NCBI GenBank assembly: GCA_036345935.2
Contig: JADWOT020000008.1
Span: 5,869,114 to 5,933,113 of the forward strand
DNA from: Taenia hydatigena
Taxonomy: Eukaryota > Platyhelminthes > Cestoda > Cyclophyllidea > Taeniidae
DNA: 64,000 nt
Direction: 5' to 3'
Below the pieces are notes generated by a model. The model did not search any database. It was not told the DNA's origin and worked only from the letters and a program-made list of their open reading frames with translations. How positions within the stretch are numbered: position 1 is the first letter of the stretch; every line of letters starts with the position of its first letter. Below are positions 1-12,484 of the stretch, piece after piece. A program made the position numbers and the translations under genes.

Positions 1-872
1 CAATCACTTGGATAAATTACTCAAAATCTAATCCGCAGTGCAGAGAAAGCCTAGCAAAGACCCACAGCACTAGAGAAAGGAAAGAATAATTAATCAATTT
101 CATCCTCCATCGAGTTTCCACAAACCCCTTTACAGATAAGGCGTGCTACTAATTTTACATAAGTAGAATATGCCTGCGACTACATTTCACAACGAGGCAC
201 CGCGTCCAATTAGTGCATAAATAGCTTTCTGACCATCATTCCTTATAACCGAAGGTCTCATACTTGTTGCTAAAACAACCATACTATCGTGCTTTCAGTA
301 GTTACTATCAGTAGTGCAAACCACTTCGTTAAGACACAAGACACCTCCCGGAGCAGCCACCACCAAATCGGGCGAAGGCCTGCAAAAACCTTGCCATGAA
401 ACCTAATGAAATCTGGCCTACAGCGACTCATGATGTATCGACAAAGAAATATTAGCGATTAGAGTAGCAGCTTAATGGTGAGATCCATGCGAAAAAATAC
501 ACCGAACTAGTGGTCTAAGGCGGTACGACTGACTGCTACCGAAACAAACCGCTAACTGCAAGGCGACTCACCACAGTCCAAACTAATCCACCCTTACCAC
601 ACCACAATACGCATCTCATCCCCACTTTGTGGGTTATGTTGCACAATCTAGATTAGTGCCTATACCTTTGAGTATCCTTCAGACCAATTTCTCCAATCCA
701 ATCGTAAAAGGACACATTAACCCCAGTTAAGGTTAGGTTCTACCCGAAAATGAAAGGTCACTCGTTCGAGCAAACTAAAAAGTTTTCCATTAGAACTCAT
801 AGTATTTCTCCAATGCGACAAAAATACAGAGCAAGTCACCACGCAGTAAGGGAAGGTGAGATCTCAAATTGC
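1..872. other. Intergenic, downstream of LCMT1
   Basis: AT-rich sequence after the LCMT1 stop codon (that gene runs leftwards). I see no convincing exon, RNA gene or repeat here. Part of it is presumably LCMT1 3' untranslated region, but I found no canonical AATAAA on the minus strand close to the stop. Confidence 0.4.
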
Positions 873-3324
873 CTATTTCACATCTGAGAGGGCCGCTTTT
901 AGAGAATTCCATTGACAAATCGCTGCAGTATTGGTAGCCAGTACGATGCAATAGTGATCGTACAACTGCTGTGTTATTTCCGTGTCATCCAGCATCTCCA
1001 GTCGACTGATTCTAGAGGGCACACAAGAAAGTGGCAAGTTATGATAGAATTGTAGGATGTATGTGAGTACTGAAGTAAAGGCGAAAAATGGGCACCTTGA
1101 TATGGCATCTTGAGGAAAGCAACCGAACACCTCGTTGATGGTCCACGCATGCACCTCGATCCAACCGTTAGTTAGGAATCTGCAAAATATAAGTTGTGAT
1201 TTTAGTTCGTACTAACCCATTCGAGAGACGTAGCATGCGTTTCAGAACCCCTAGAGTAACCAACTGTCTATGTGTACTAGCATTTGAGGTTGATTTACAT
1301 CCATCTATTGGGGTTTCTCGAGTCAGATGTAATCGGATACCCAGCATCCAACTCGTATCCCCGAACGGGAAACACATTTCGTTTTATAAAAAGTTAACGC
1401 GAATTGAGGACCTGATTCAAGTGATTCGATGACTTTGAGGACCTCAATGCATCTCAAAATCTCCTAATGTAGACTACTCTGTACTTGAAAAGAGCACTAT
1501 GAAGAGAAACCGACAATCATTAAGAAGCTACTTTGAGGACATGATAGTCCGAGATGAAGCTAGCGAGTCAACGCAAATTGTAAGGAGTGTCACTTAACTA
1601 TACGGTGTGTCATGCACTGACTAATTTGGAAGTTTATACAAGTTTCACAAAACAGGAGAGTGATCACGCCATCTGATGATCACCAATGTTCTAGGCGGAG
1701 TCTATTTGCCATTCAAGCTTTGCAGGAGTCCACGGCTTACATCAAAAACCATTACCAGGGCAAGATGGCATAAAAAGCGCGACTAAATAACACCCAACTA
1801 GGGTCTCTGAATCTGTGCAAACGACCTTTCTATCGTGTTTAGAAACATACAAATCAGATTATTCAAAAAAGTAGTTGAACCATTTAATTATATGGTTTTA
1901 ACTTTCAAAGGCTAACCAAGCTTTGAATTGAGTGAACTCATAGGCATAAAATGCACTTTGTTAGGGAGATATATCAGAAATTTATAGCCTAAACAAAAGA
2001 ACCTCAGTGGTGATGAATAATTCACTACGACACAGACTGTTATAAATAACAAAGCACCGAAAAGGAGCAAAGCATCGAAATGCATGTATCTCGATCGCGT
2101 GAATCTTTGATTCAGACTTTAGTTCGATTAAGCCAACTATGAGAGAGAAGATTATCACACGGTCAAACCAACAAACATTCAAGACAGAGGGTAACACAAA
2201 ATCTGAATGGTGATATCTTGCCAGTACTTGTCCACATTTCGACAAATTGAAACAGGGGAGGCCATAGGACACAAGGTGATGTGAAATCAATGCAGAGGTA
2301 GTCGCGAATGTAATTGACGGCATATTTGTAAATTTTTGGGGAAAAAAACCAAAATTAAGTGCTTACCGAGATTTTTGCTCTTCCAGCGAGCCACACGCTG
2401 TAAGACCGGGCAATTCACAGGATCTGTCGCGGAAGTGACTTCGCATAATTTCACCAAACTTATCCTGCATATTTACCTGATAAAAAAAGAAAATGAGATA
2501 AATAGGCATCGCCACTTTCAACAATCAAGAGTAAAATTAGGAGTAGGTCACCAAATGTATGAAGGAATGGGAAGCTGAACATTCCCCCGAAGGCCACTCA
2601 CTTGCTCATAGTTCAAGAAGGCAGCCTGCTTAAACTTATCGGAGAGAGCGGAGAGAAGGGAATTCGTAAACTCTGTGGGAATATAGACGAGGACGCATTC
2701 AGCAAGAAATAGGGTAGGGAGGTCAGGTGAAAGGGACGGTCCATCGGGAGAATCGCACAACAAACTGATCAACGAAGAGGGGGGACCTCTGAGATCAAAG
2801 CTAAGCAGGTGATAACACCCAAAAGAGATCCTTTCCTTCGGTGCAGTAGATTGTGAGACCACTGAATCACCTATCAAAGCGTGAGATTTTCATTAAAATC
2901 GAGCGTACATTACCAGTGGGTAGAGCGGCTTGTAAAACTTTATTTCGTTGAAGTGTAAAAATCTTCTTTCTGACATTTCCAGGGAGGTCTAACTCAACGT
3001 AGGCTTTGGGAAGAAGGTCTTTATCTTTTAGTCGAAAGAAGAGGGTATCCGAACCAGCGCCAAGATTTACGATTTGACATGCACGGTTACATTCCTAATA
3101 CTATGCAAAGGCATTTCTAGCAAACGTACCTGAATGAAGCGATTCACTATTGCTTCAAAAGTCTGAACACGAACATAGTATCCACGACTGATTTCTGGTG
3201 TCGATGAAGTTGGGAACGGGCAAAAGATTTTTATATAGGGGTCACTCCAGTAACCGATCCGGACAGCATAAGCTTTTGTAGCGGTGGCTTCATCGTTTGT
3301 GTACTGGATACTTTCAGAGGACAT
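873..3324 (-). CDS. LCMT1: Leucine carboxyl methyltransferase 1 (PP2A C-subunit methyltransferase)
   Basis: Uses S-adenosylmethionine to methylate the C-terminal leucine carboxyl of the PP2A catalytic subunit, which favours assembly with regulatory B subunits; cytosolic. Six exons (3130-3324, 2914-3094, 2602-2870, 2367-2476, 1096-1179, 873-1011) join in frame to 325 aa, close to the human length. Signatures read in order: IGYWSDPYI and EISRGYYVRV near the N-terminus, the SAM-binding NLGAGSDTLFFRLKD (about residues 73-87), LFLAECVLVY followed by NYEQVNMQDKFGEIM, then NGW and the C-terminal LEMLDD...QLYDHYCIVLATN. All five introns are GT-AG; the first two are 35 and 43 nt. The last intron (1012-1095) is supported because removing it restores the SRISRLEML homology. 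ATG at 3324 is the first methionine of the exon. It is divergent from the PAF-AH gene, with 1.4 kb between the starts. Seen: motifs and splice sites; function is inferred from the family. Confidence 0.95.
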
Positions 3325-4736
3325 AGATTCAAATCAATAAGCTGGGAATTATGGTAGAGGTGAGGAAACACCTAGATATAAACAACATGCAGATCCTTAT
3401 TCTAGGCGGAAAGCAGCTCTTCAAAAACATTTAAAAACATCCATTTCCTATTGGCGACAATTAAAATCTACTGGAAATGACCTCAAGGGACATCATTGCA
3501 AGTTGCAGCAATGCTACGAACCAAAAAGTATAGTTGTTGTGCTGAATAGCTTTGCATAAAGAAAAGTGCAAAAAGCCGGCGATTCTCGGAAATTTAGCAA
3601 AAGGAAGACGCACACCTTAATAAAAAGAAACGAATTAGACGCGTAATTGGCGATGTGCCCTGGATAGCAATTTCAAGGCAACAAACAAGCCGGGTGCAAA
3701 TGTCAATCGCGGGCAAAGTAAAAGAATAAAAACCAAATTTTGATCAGTTAATTTCCAAAAAAAGCACCAAGTCCTGATAGAAAATAATTCGAGTGGTGGT
3801 CAAAACGCGCACATAATATGCTGAAGCAAAATATGTCTGATTTGACAAATATGCGTTAGGCTGATCTAGTTTGCTACGCATCATTAATAAGTCGGCCTCC
3901 GAGTTGGTGCGGGTGCCGTATCCCCCAGAAGTCATGAATATCAGACCTCAAGAAATTCAATAATCTAAAGTTGGAACTTAAACGCTTATGTTCATTAAGT
4001 GTATTTCGCAATTATTAGACAGGAAGACTGCTTTAACCTGAGCGTGGAAGAGCACGGGGGCTCCCCTGAGTCCGGGATTCTCTCGTGCAATTCGGATCGG
4101 TTTCGCCACCAAAAGCCCTCCATTAAATTGCAATAAGGATGTCAAAACATATGCAAGGACTGCTACACATTTAATAAGTACTCAGACGCCACTACAAATC
4201 TACGAACTTTAAGAGAGAATGTAAATTTACTATTACGGTTTTTATTCCCTTGGAATTTAGACACATCCCGATTTTACGCTTACTCGAAATGGGCCAAACC
4301 GGTTGATACGACAGCAAACTCAATTGCTCGCAAAATTTTCATGCTACAAACAGTAAAATTTTATATCTTTATTTTGTGCCCCACTTCTCCGAAATCCATA
4401 TTAAACAACTAGGCTAATAAGTTCTTGTGATACTCGTAGCTTTAACATAATTCAAATGTTCCAGCTTAGTAGGCATTTGTAATGTGGCGCATTCACATTG
4501 ATTTCGATTGATAAATAATGTAGGATATCAGCGAAGTATAGTAGACCTGTCTGGTAAATTCAACTAATTGATATTTATTTAGGGTTTGTTTTTGGGCAAA
4601 AGTTTTTTCTACGATTATTAGAACAAGTAAATATTAGCTGACGGATAAATGTCTTTCTTACACGTGTCCTTTTACGCAGGCGCTTCTATTGAGCATGAGT
4701 GTTCTTCAGTCGTAGGTTGCTTGCGTTTCTGCTCTA
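3325..4736. promoter_or_regulatory. Divergent intergenic region LCMT1 / PAFAH1B
   Basis: 1.4 kb between two head-to-head genes, so it should hold both promoters and 5' untranslated sequence. No further exon or clear motif was recognised. Untranslated first exons or a spliced-leader acceptor could be hidden here. Confidence 0.4.
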
Positions 4737-7700
4737 ATGGCTGCGGATATTCCAGTAAAACCTGAAGATAAAGAGGGAGATGGTTGTTGGCTAAGCATGG
4801 TAGGAGTTATGCTTTTACTAGCATATTCACTAGCATGCTCGCTTTCTATCTCAGGGGCGTGATAAGGAACCAGAAATCCTATTTATTGGCGATTCTATTT
4901 TATTCAATTTTGAAGCTACACAAGTAGGTTTGCTTCCTTTTTTACGTTCCTAGACTTATAAAACATATATCGAACCCCTTCACTGCCTAAATTTCTCCGT
5001 TCCAAATGATGAGACTCAAAACGTTCTTTGGAGAGTACTCAACGGCGAACTGGATGAAGTTAAAGTGAAGGTATTCCCACGTTTTTAGCTGTTATCTACT
5101 TATAGGTTGTTGTCGTAGCTGTTGGAACCCATAATAAGTGTTCTGCAGCTGAAATCGTAAAGGGGATTCTTGCGATCTTGAAGGTTGTCAAAGAAAAGCA
5201 ACCAGAAGCTCATATTGTGGTCTTGGTAAGTTAGCTTTTAATTGTTAAGCTTCTTTTAGCAAGTGAGTTTTGGCCCCGTTTTAATGTTTTGATATGCTGG
5301 TTGCTATATTTGTTCGGCTCCGTGCATACAATTTTCCTCAATTCCCATATTTCCAGCGTTTTTCGGCATTTTTTATTGGTTTATAAAGTTATTTTGTTAT
5401 TCACCACAGGTTTGTGCGTGTAGTATGCTCATATTTTATACTTCTTACTTTCTCACAATCCTTCTGAGATTGATCTTGCAGCCCAATTTTGCCACTGTTG
5501 TGAATCGGAATTTCATTTGTCTTCTATTTGCTCTACCCATAGGATGTCGTCTTTTTAACTGCCATAATTTGTAGTTGTCCATTGCTCATTTTGTATTCCA
5601 TAGGCTGGACACTGTAAACGACTGCATCTTCTTTACCCAATCTATGAGCTTTCAACTCTTCAAAGCCTTTCCGTACTTTATTGAATCTCTGCTTTAGCTT
5701 TACCTTGTGACCGCAAGTCACACATTTGTCTGACACTATTCTGTAGATTCCAATGGTATAAGTTGTCCATGTTTTGTGCACATTGTGGTGGACAATTATT
5801 AACTGCGAATACTATCCATCGCCAATTGAGATTCACTTATTACTTCGACCTACGCATATTTCTATCGTGCGATCTCACCAGGAGCTTTTGTCTTATCGCA
5901 AAAAAAGCCAACGGAATAGGATAGATGGTTCAAAGCTAGTGCCATTTTGGCGCTACTCCTCAGATTTCGAGGAGAGTATAAGTTAATTTCTGTGTTTTCC
6001 GAAGCAGACCTTCTTATGATGAGCGAGTTGTGTTGGGCGAATTACAAATCATTACCAAGAGAGCAGTATCGGCTCACAAGTCTCCACTTTCCTTGTTAGA
6101 CTCTGGTGAGGTATATTTTGGCTCATACTAGAATCTTATTCCCTCCATTCTTGTGTCTATTCGTCACTCATTTCAATTCTTCTGATCCCTCATCTCGCTG
6201 ATGTAATGCTGCCTTCTTTTTGGTTTCGATCGTTGCTTCAAGGGTCCTATGCCCTTAGAATTCCGTAAACAAAGGAGGCTACGCTTTGGCGTATGGGTAC
6301 TATAAACTTTTCTCGCCTTGTAGTAATTAGTCATAAGGATGGTTGGACAAGTTTTTGACTTGGTGGTGACAGTGCCACCTCCCTGTATAGTGAATTTTGA
6401 TGGTGTCTGCTTCCTAATGTGGCAGTGCCCGCCTTTTAATTTCAAGAAGCCGATGATACGTTTGGATAATGCCTACTTAAAGGAATTGACTTTCCCCTTT
6501 CCATTTTCTGCTACTCATCGTTTTTATTGGGAAGCAACTACTACATTAGTAAATATTCTTTTATTCTGACTATCAGGCGTTACTAACGTAAATTCGTCTT
6601 GTAACTGCACCGTTCTGTTCAAAAAACGTAGTCTGTCCACTCTGAATTTCTTTGTCGGATGTAGATCTCACTTGGAAGTAAGGATTCATAAAGGGGGATG
6701 GGTGTGGATGAATGTTTTTGAAATTGACGTTGATGATACAGTAGTGCCTTCGTTCTTGTTTATTTGATCACATATCATGACAGGCATATTTGTCGATTGA
6801 CCTCCTATTTCTCATTCCTCCCAGTCGCTAGGCCGTTTAGGATGCTTTCAATGTATATAAAGTTGCTATTACACTCATTTTTTCAAAACTACTTCTCGTT
6901 TGATAGCCGAAATTATCTTAGTGTTGGATGATTATGTGAGCGGGCAAGTTTAAAGACGGTGATAGAGTAGCAGTACTTCTTTTCTTTACCTTTAATTGTC
7001 CTATTTATCCTTTAATTCGATCAAATAACCATATCAAATGGACTGAAAATAACCTCATTTATTTATTTGGTCACACGGGTTTCCTCATTCCTGGGGCCGC
7101 CTTTAACTCCAAGGTATCACAGACATGTTTTTTTTCCCAAAATAATCATAAATGGGATTTTGAGCAGAAAGTTGCTATGCCTCTCAGCGCTTGTTAGGTT
7201 TTTTTTCCTTCTCTCTTCAATTCAATCTCCTTTTTGATCTTCTCGCTGTCTAATAAAGCATCACAGGATTATTAAAGGGAGCAGCAAAACTCACTTTGTT
7301 AAGCACTGCTTGTTATTTCAAGGATCTTCTGCTGCACGCCTTGTCCGCGCTTATTTCCTGTTATTCATTTTGGCTGGGCCAAGGAAACCAGACTTTACTG
7401 TGCACTAGATTATTGCTGCATCCGCCTCTAAATCAACTTAGTACTTCTTCTTGGTCGCGCACCATAATAGGCTGATTCATAGCGTGTGGATTGGTAAATA
7501 AATTCAAACCAGTGGTAATGCAATGATGTCTTCTTAATTCTAATTGCTACTCAAGGAGTCTGCCATTCTTTGCTAGGTCCTTACGCATTCCCTACTCGTG
7601 CTCGTTAGTCACCCAACTGTAATTCACCACACATCAAACACTTATTTCGTCAATTTCGGATTCGGCTTCCCGCTTATTTTCCTTGTAAAGTCGACGGTGG

Positions 7701-8142
7701 TAGCTCTGCTTCTGTTGTTAGCCGTTATTGTTTCCTCTGTATCCCGGCGTCTCTTAGATTGTCGGTAAAGTAGGTGATAAATGGGTAGTTTTCAAACCGG
7801 TGATGGTACAGTGGTGATGTTTTTTCATTCTTCTTCCTCGGAATCCTAAAGGGTCTGCTGCCTTGTGGAAAGAAGCCCAATCCGCGTCGGTCTAAGCACT
7901 TGGAGGTGAACCGACTTTTGGCAGCTGAGCTCGGTCATCCTGGAGACCGAGTGGTCTTTCTCTGGCCAGAGTGGGAGGCCCTCCTCCAGCCCGACGGTTC
8001 TATCGCGCACCGTGACATGCTCGACTACCTCCACCCCACGGAGGCGGGTTATTGTAAGTTCATGGAACCCTTAGTGGAGGAGCTACAAACCTCCCTCCAG
8101 ACCTTCCTCAAAACTAACGCACCCTCCTCCAGTCCTCTCTAG
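4737..8142 (+). CDS. PAFAH1B2: Platelet-activating factor acetylhydrolase IB catalytic (alpha) subunit, SGNH hydrolase
   Basis: Family role: SGNH/GDSL esterase that removes the sn-2 acetyl of PAF and pairs with LIS1 in the cytosol. Five exons (4737-4799, 4834-4923, 4954-5070, 5106-5225, 7852-8142) give 226 aa against 229 in human PAFAH1B2. The nucleophile Ser42 is in FIGDS; the Asp188-x-x-His191 dyad is in DMLDYLHPT; GLLPCGKKPNPRR matches the family's GLLPRGxxPNPLR. Both oxyanion-hole positions differ from mammals: NFSVPND replaces NFGIGGD (Asn69 at the Gly) and VGTHN replaces VGTNN (His99 at the first Asn). The three 5' introns are 34, 30 and 35 nt; the fourth is 2.6 kb. The start is the ATG opening MAADIPVKPEDK, aligned to the human N-terminal acidic stretch. 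The symbol is by closest resemblance; PAFAH1B3 is equally possible since invertebrates usually have one alpha subunit. Confidence 0.93.
5226..7851 (+). other. Large intron 4 of the PAF-AH gene
   Basis: 2.6 kb GT...AG intron between exons 4 and 5. It holds a few open frames of 62-90 codons on both strands (for example 5533-5781 and 6173-6445 on the minus strand), but none shows recognisable motifs or splice continuity, so no nested gene is called. Confidence 0.5.
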
Positions 8143-10201
8143 CTATTTCTTTGTTCCTCCTGCGTTGTTCCTTCAATCGAATAGTTTTGTCTTAACTGCT
8201 TTTACTTCTCCTTTGGTTGACTTTGGACTCGTCATATCACTGTCCCATTTCCGTTTTTGTAAAAGATGTTGCCTGTGTGCATGTGTACATTGCATTAAAC
8301 TTGAGAGACGCCTTTCATTTCTTGCGATGGCTAGTTGAGTCTTCTAACTGGCTTTCTGTGATTCATCTGTTCTTTGGAAGGTCTGCGTCAGCGATTTTTC
8401 ACACCATAAACTTTGATAGTGTAGATGCGTGGAGTACAGACGGTTGGTTGATAGAGGGCATCGCGTAGATCGGACCTGGCGTTTTTCTCAGTTCTTTGAG
8501 TTCATTTTGAAATGTGATTGTGAAATTGCCATGAGTGCCGTGATTGGGCTGAAACTTGAATTAAGCGATACACTGGTGGAACTCGCCCATCCTCCCTCAT
8601 TTCTCTAATTGGCCACGCATAATAATGTAATCAGTTTTTGTCTAGAATCCTACTTCTCAGCGAGAGACTGACGATTTCGTCCGTGCTGGGATTCGGGCGC
8701 CATTCGCAAATATGACACCTCGTTAATAAAAGTTTGTCACCAATGCGTTAGTTCTTAGTTATTTTTTAGTGTTGGTAAAATAGACAACCGTTTTCGAGGA
8801 ATAGCAAAGGGGGACGGCCGCTCTCGAGGTCGTCCATGAAATCCCTCCTAGTATTAGCCATCTACCCTTTGTATCAAAGTTATCATTCGGTAGTCTCGAT
8901 TCTGTGACGAATTACTTCATTTATACCGTTTCCCGTTGTACCAGTCTTCGCCAGACCTTTGAAATTGACTGCAACGAATTTTCAGACCCAGATGCGTGAA
9001 CTACATGTGGCTAAATGTACCGGACAGACGACAGAAAGCTTGTGCTACAGATTAACTCCTTCAAACCGAATTCCGAGTTTTTGTGAATTCTCAAATGATC
9101 GTCTCCACATTGCTTCCTTATGCATTACTTGGCGATTTCGCTCTGGACCAACTGCCAACTTGGTAATTACCCTCCCATTCTGCGTGATCAACTTGATGTC
9201 AACCGTAGATGACTTTTAGAAAAGTTCTGCCCATGCTACCACTTTTTTGGTGAATTGTTTTGCTACCTTTTGCACTCTCGGTCCCCACTTTCCAAAACAT
9301 TTGTTCGCTGCTAGTTACGCAGTGAATCTTTATGACATTTGACGTGTCCCTTCACACTGAGGCCGGTTGGGCCATGGGAGGCGAAAATGTAAACCCTATT
9401 ACCTTTCGATATTAGTCCCTACTGCATCTGATTAGTGTTTGGTTGTCGTTTTGGAGGCTTTGACACACAGTATCGTGTCAACACGACTGAACCATCCTGG
9501 GACAGCTTGTTTACCCTTCTACCGTTTTGGTACCCGTGGAATGTTGACTCAGGTGTTGTCACAAGTAATGATGTTTTCTGGCGACTGCTGGTTCCTTTTG
9601 TCAAAATGTTCCTCCACTTCAATGTGACGCTATTTTCTGTGCTGGTGAAAAAAACGGAAGAGCTCGTACGTGATTTTGGTCATCATCTTCAAAGCGAGAA
9701 TACCCACGTGACTGGCTCCTGTGGTGTGTTTGAAGCTCTTTGGCGTACAGTTGTGAGGCCGGCTACCTACGAACGACCGAAGATTCCGTTGACTTATGTG
9801 CCTCTACCTGAGTTCTTCTGTACGAGCATATATGTATGTATTTGGTTGTCACACCCTTGTACACACTCCCACTGTAAAGATGGAATATCTGGACTGTCTC
9901 ACCGCGTACAATGTACCGCCACGATGCCTTTTGGTCGGTTCCACTAAGTTTAGCAAGTCAATTGTAAAATCCATGTGCATAAGGCCAAGAAAGTGCGGCT
10001 TTTGATTGCGGCGTCTTGTTGAAACATGTGACAATGCTTGTGTGATTGTTTGCTGCTTGTGTGTAGGATCGTTTCAGCACACCACTTCGACGTACTTCTC
10101 AGGTCTCTTTCAGGAAGTTACGGAATTCACACACCCAAAATGAAGTGTGAGTCGTAATAAGGGTTTTTACTTTTCTGACTTCGAGGTGGGATTGTCGGTA
10201 G
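8143..10201. other. Intergenic; one 170-codon open frame
   Basis: Sequence after the PAF-AH stop. An open frame of 170 codons on the plus strand (9435-9947) is the longest unbroken one in the window, but I recognise no domain in it and its composition is not clearly coding. Otherwise nothing is seen apart from a possible distal poly(A) signal at 8725. Confidence 0.35.
8725..8730 (+). terminator. Possible AATAAA poly(A) signal for the PAF-AH gene
   Basis: AATAAA on the plus strand, 583 nt after the PAF-AH stop codon. Position and strand fit, but a match to a hexamer in AT-rich DNA is weak evidence. Confidence 0.3.
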
Positions 10202-10987
10202 GAGAAAAAGGACCGAGACCTCCACAAAGCCTGCCGCAAAAAGGAAAAAGTGCGTATTTTTCGCCCTAAATTATTTCGTTGTGATCATAAATTGCCGAGT
10301 TGATCGAGCTCTGACAGTAGCTGGTTCTCTTTTACTGCATCTGCAATGTGCTTTCCTCTCAAGCTCCAGTCAGAATACTCTCTCCTTTCTCATTATGCCT
10401 GTCAATTGAACAATTTTTGGTCTTTGCGCCTTTCCAACCACCACCTAGCTAGACAGGGGCGGTGACACTCTCGTCCAAGTAGACCCGGTGGTCTGCATGC
10501 AGGTAATTTACAGAGATGGTACCCCACTCTCACAAATGCATAATTCATGATGTTTGTTTAGCCTTCACAATAAACACCAACCTTGATAACTTCAATTGTA
10601 CTTGTGAATTAAGGTTTGCAATCACAAATTATCCAGAAAGGTCTTGATTATCGCCCTTGGTGTGAGCTAACTCGCTTATTGAAACTGGTCAATGCGACGA
10701 AGATACGCACTTGTGTCGATGAAATCTACGATAACGTACAAAAGTGGGGAAAAAGGTTGGTATTATTGAATTCTGTCGATTAGTTGGAAAATATTTCAAC
10801 AGCCTATTCTCGGGCATTAGCTATTAACGCATTTGCGCTATTAATTTTCAATGAGATTGTCTCATTACTCATGCAACTCACCCAAGCCAGCGTACCTGCC
10901 GCTGGAGGCAGTCGACTTCGTGGCGATCGATTCAGCCAGGACGTAGATCTGTCTTGCCTCTCGAACCGTCTCAGACTTTGCCTATCG
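10202..10987 (+). CDS. Unrecognised multi-exon gene (partial model)
   Basis: Not recognised. Three exons, all in phase 0, can be joined: 10202-10249 (begins EKKDRDLHKACRKKEK), 10637-10735 (begins KGLDYRPWCELTRLLKLVNA) and 10784-10987 (begins LENISTAYSRALAINAFALL), giving 117 codons ending at a GTAAGT donor. The introns are GT-AG, 387 and 48 nt. The product would start very basic and continue as amphipathic helix with Leu/Ile-rich stretches. Start and end are not found: an ATG at 10140 does not join cleanly, and a GC-rich stretch at 11290-11542 with three overlapping open frames may be the last exon. It lies between PAF-AH and PDCD10 on the same strand. It could also be a chance arrangement of open frames; shared phase and good splice sites make a real gene more likely than not. 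Confidence 0.45.
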
Positions 10988-12484
10988 GTAAGTAGCTCTC
11001 CGCTTAATGTTCTAAAGGATAAACAGGGAGTGACGTGGTAATTGTTTTTGCCCTTTATGCACTTGGAAGGTCACCGTACCTGGACGCTTCTTTCACTGAC
11101 CGGGGTCTTTACGACAATTTGCAATTCTGCACGGGTGATCTTACACTGCGTAGTCATTAGGAAAGCTTTACAGTTCACAGCTTTCAAGTGACAAATTGAA
11201 TAAGCAAGCATTCAAACGATTTTGTGCTATAATGAGGAGACCGTTTCTAGAAGTAATTTCCTTTGACCGGAAGTAATTTACCGGCAATGACGCATCCGAG
11301 TGTTGACCTGAGTTGAGGCGAGGTGTCCTCTTCGTGGGAGGAATGGGACTGTGCCAAATATGCTGCCTCTCCGCGTGTTCAGGTGTGCATCTTCAGGCGC
11401 TGCTGCTTCTCCCGAGGCGGGGGAGGGGGTGGAGCAGGTGGGCGAAGACCCATCGACCGGTTTGCACGTGCGCACTTCAGCTCGCAGTTGGGGTGTGAGC
11501 TACGCATGGCTGCTGTCTCAAGTCTCCCGTCTGCCTAATTGAGTTGACGTTTCGCCATTAAGTAAAATTCTGCTTTACTCCGTATTGTTAAGGACAACAT
11601 ACTGACGCGAAATGACATTTGTTCGTAGATAAGGTGAACGAGCACTTGGATTGCTTTATCTCGAGCTGTCAGCTCCCATGTATTTTTTTTTTATCTAGCC
11701 CGAACCCATTCGAGTTACATAACGATATCGCAGTGTTTTGATGGACGGTTTAACTTGGGGTTCAATTGCGTTGGATCTTAATTCCCCATGGGGTGTGCTC
11801 CAACTCGGTGATATGGACCTTGGGCTGCGACAACGGATTCAACTCTTCTTTAGATCAGAAAGGCACCTTCTACTACATCACTAATGACTTCTTGTGATGG
11901 AGAGAGAGATGCGGCACACAATGTCAACGAGTAGTTATAATACAAAATCAGGGTTGATGAAGGGAATTAGGAACTGCCATGAACTAAAGGAATACCAGTT
12001 GCAAGGTGAGAAATCTCGGTTATTGGGACTCCGAGTCGCAACAATGGCGATCAAGCAGCGCGTCGGTCGCGCTGATATCTAGGTCTAGTCGAGCCGTTCG
12101 CTACTCTGTGAAGTGAAAACAGAACGGTAACGCCTTAGCTTTGCTGGAATACTTGAGACACGTGAGCATAGGTACATTAGAGGTTCCTTCAGAATAATAG
12201 CTGAAGTAGAATGCAGTTAAATGGTCCCTAGTCAGTTGGCATAATTGGAAGGTATGATTAGCACTCCAATAACTTGCACCATATTTAGTTCCTATAAAGG
12301 AATGCTTATTAGCTTCAGTGATTATTATACATATTTTTAATAAAATCCATGCGCTTGTAGCAGCTTGCTAAAGTAGATTTATTGTAAAATATTTTTGCAT
12401 TTTTGTCATTCAATGTTGCTAATTAAGCTATTATTGTTTGGATAAACAGAAATAGGGGCGTACTTTTGTGCTGGGCTGGCTAAA
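10988..12484. other. Region upstream of PDCD10, includes a GC-rich patch
   Basis: Mostly AT-rich, but 11290-11542 is GC-rich and open in all three plus-strand frames at once, unlike its surroundings. It may be the terminal exon of the unrecognised gene to the left; I could not choose a frame. The 600 bp before 12485 should hold the PDCD10 promoter. Confidence 0.35.

Noticed and set aside
5533..6445. Minus-strand open frames of 82 and 90 codons in the PAF-AH intron
   Set aside because: No recognisable motifs, no splice continuity between them, and lengths within what chance gives.
11278..11542. Four overlapping open frames on both strands
   Set aside because: Caused by a GC-rich patch with few stop codons; no frame could be preferred, so no separate gene is called.
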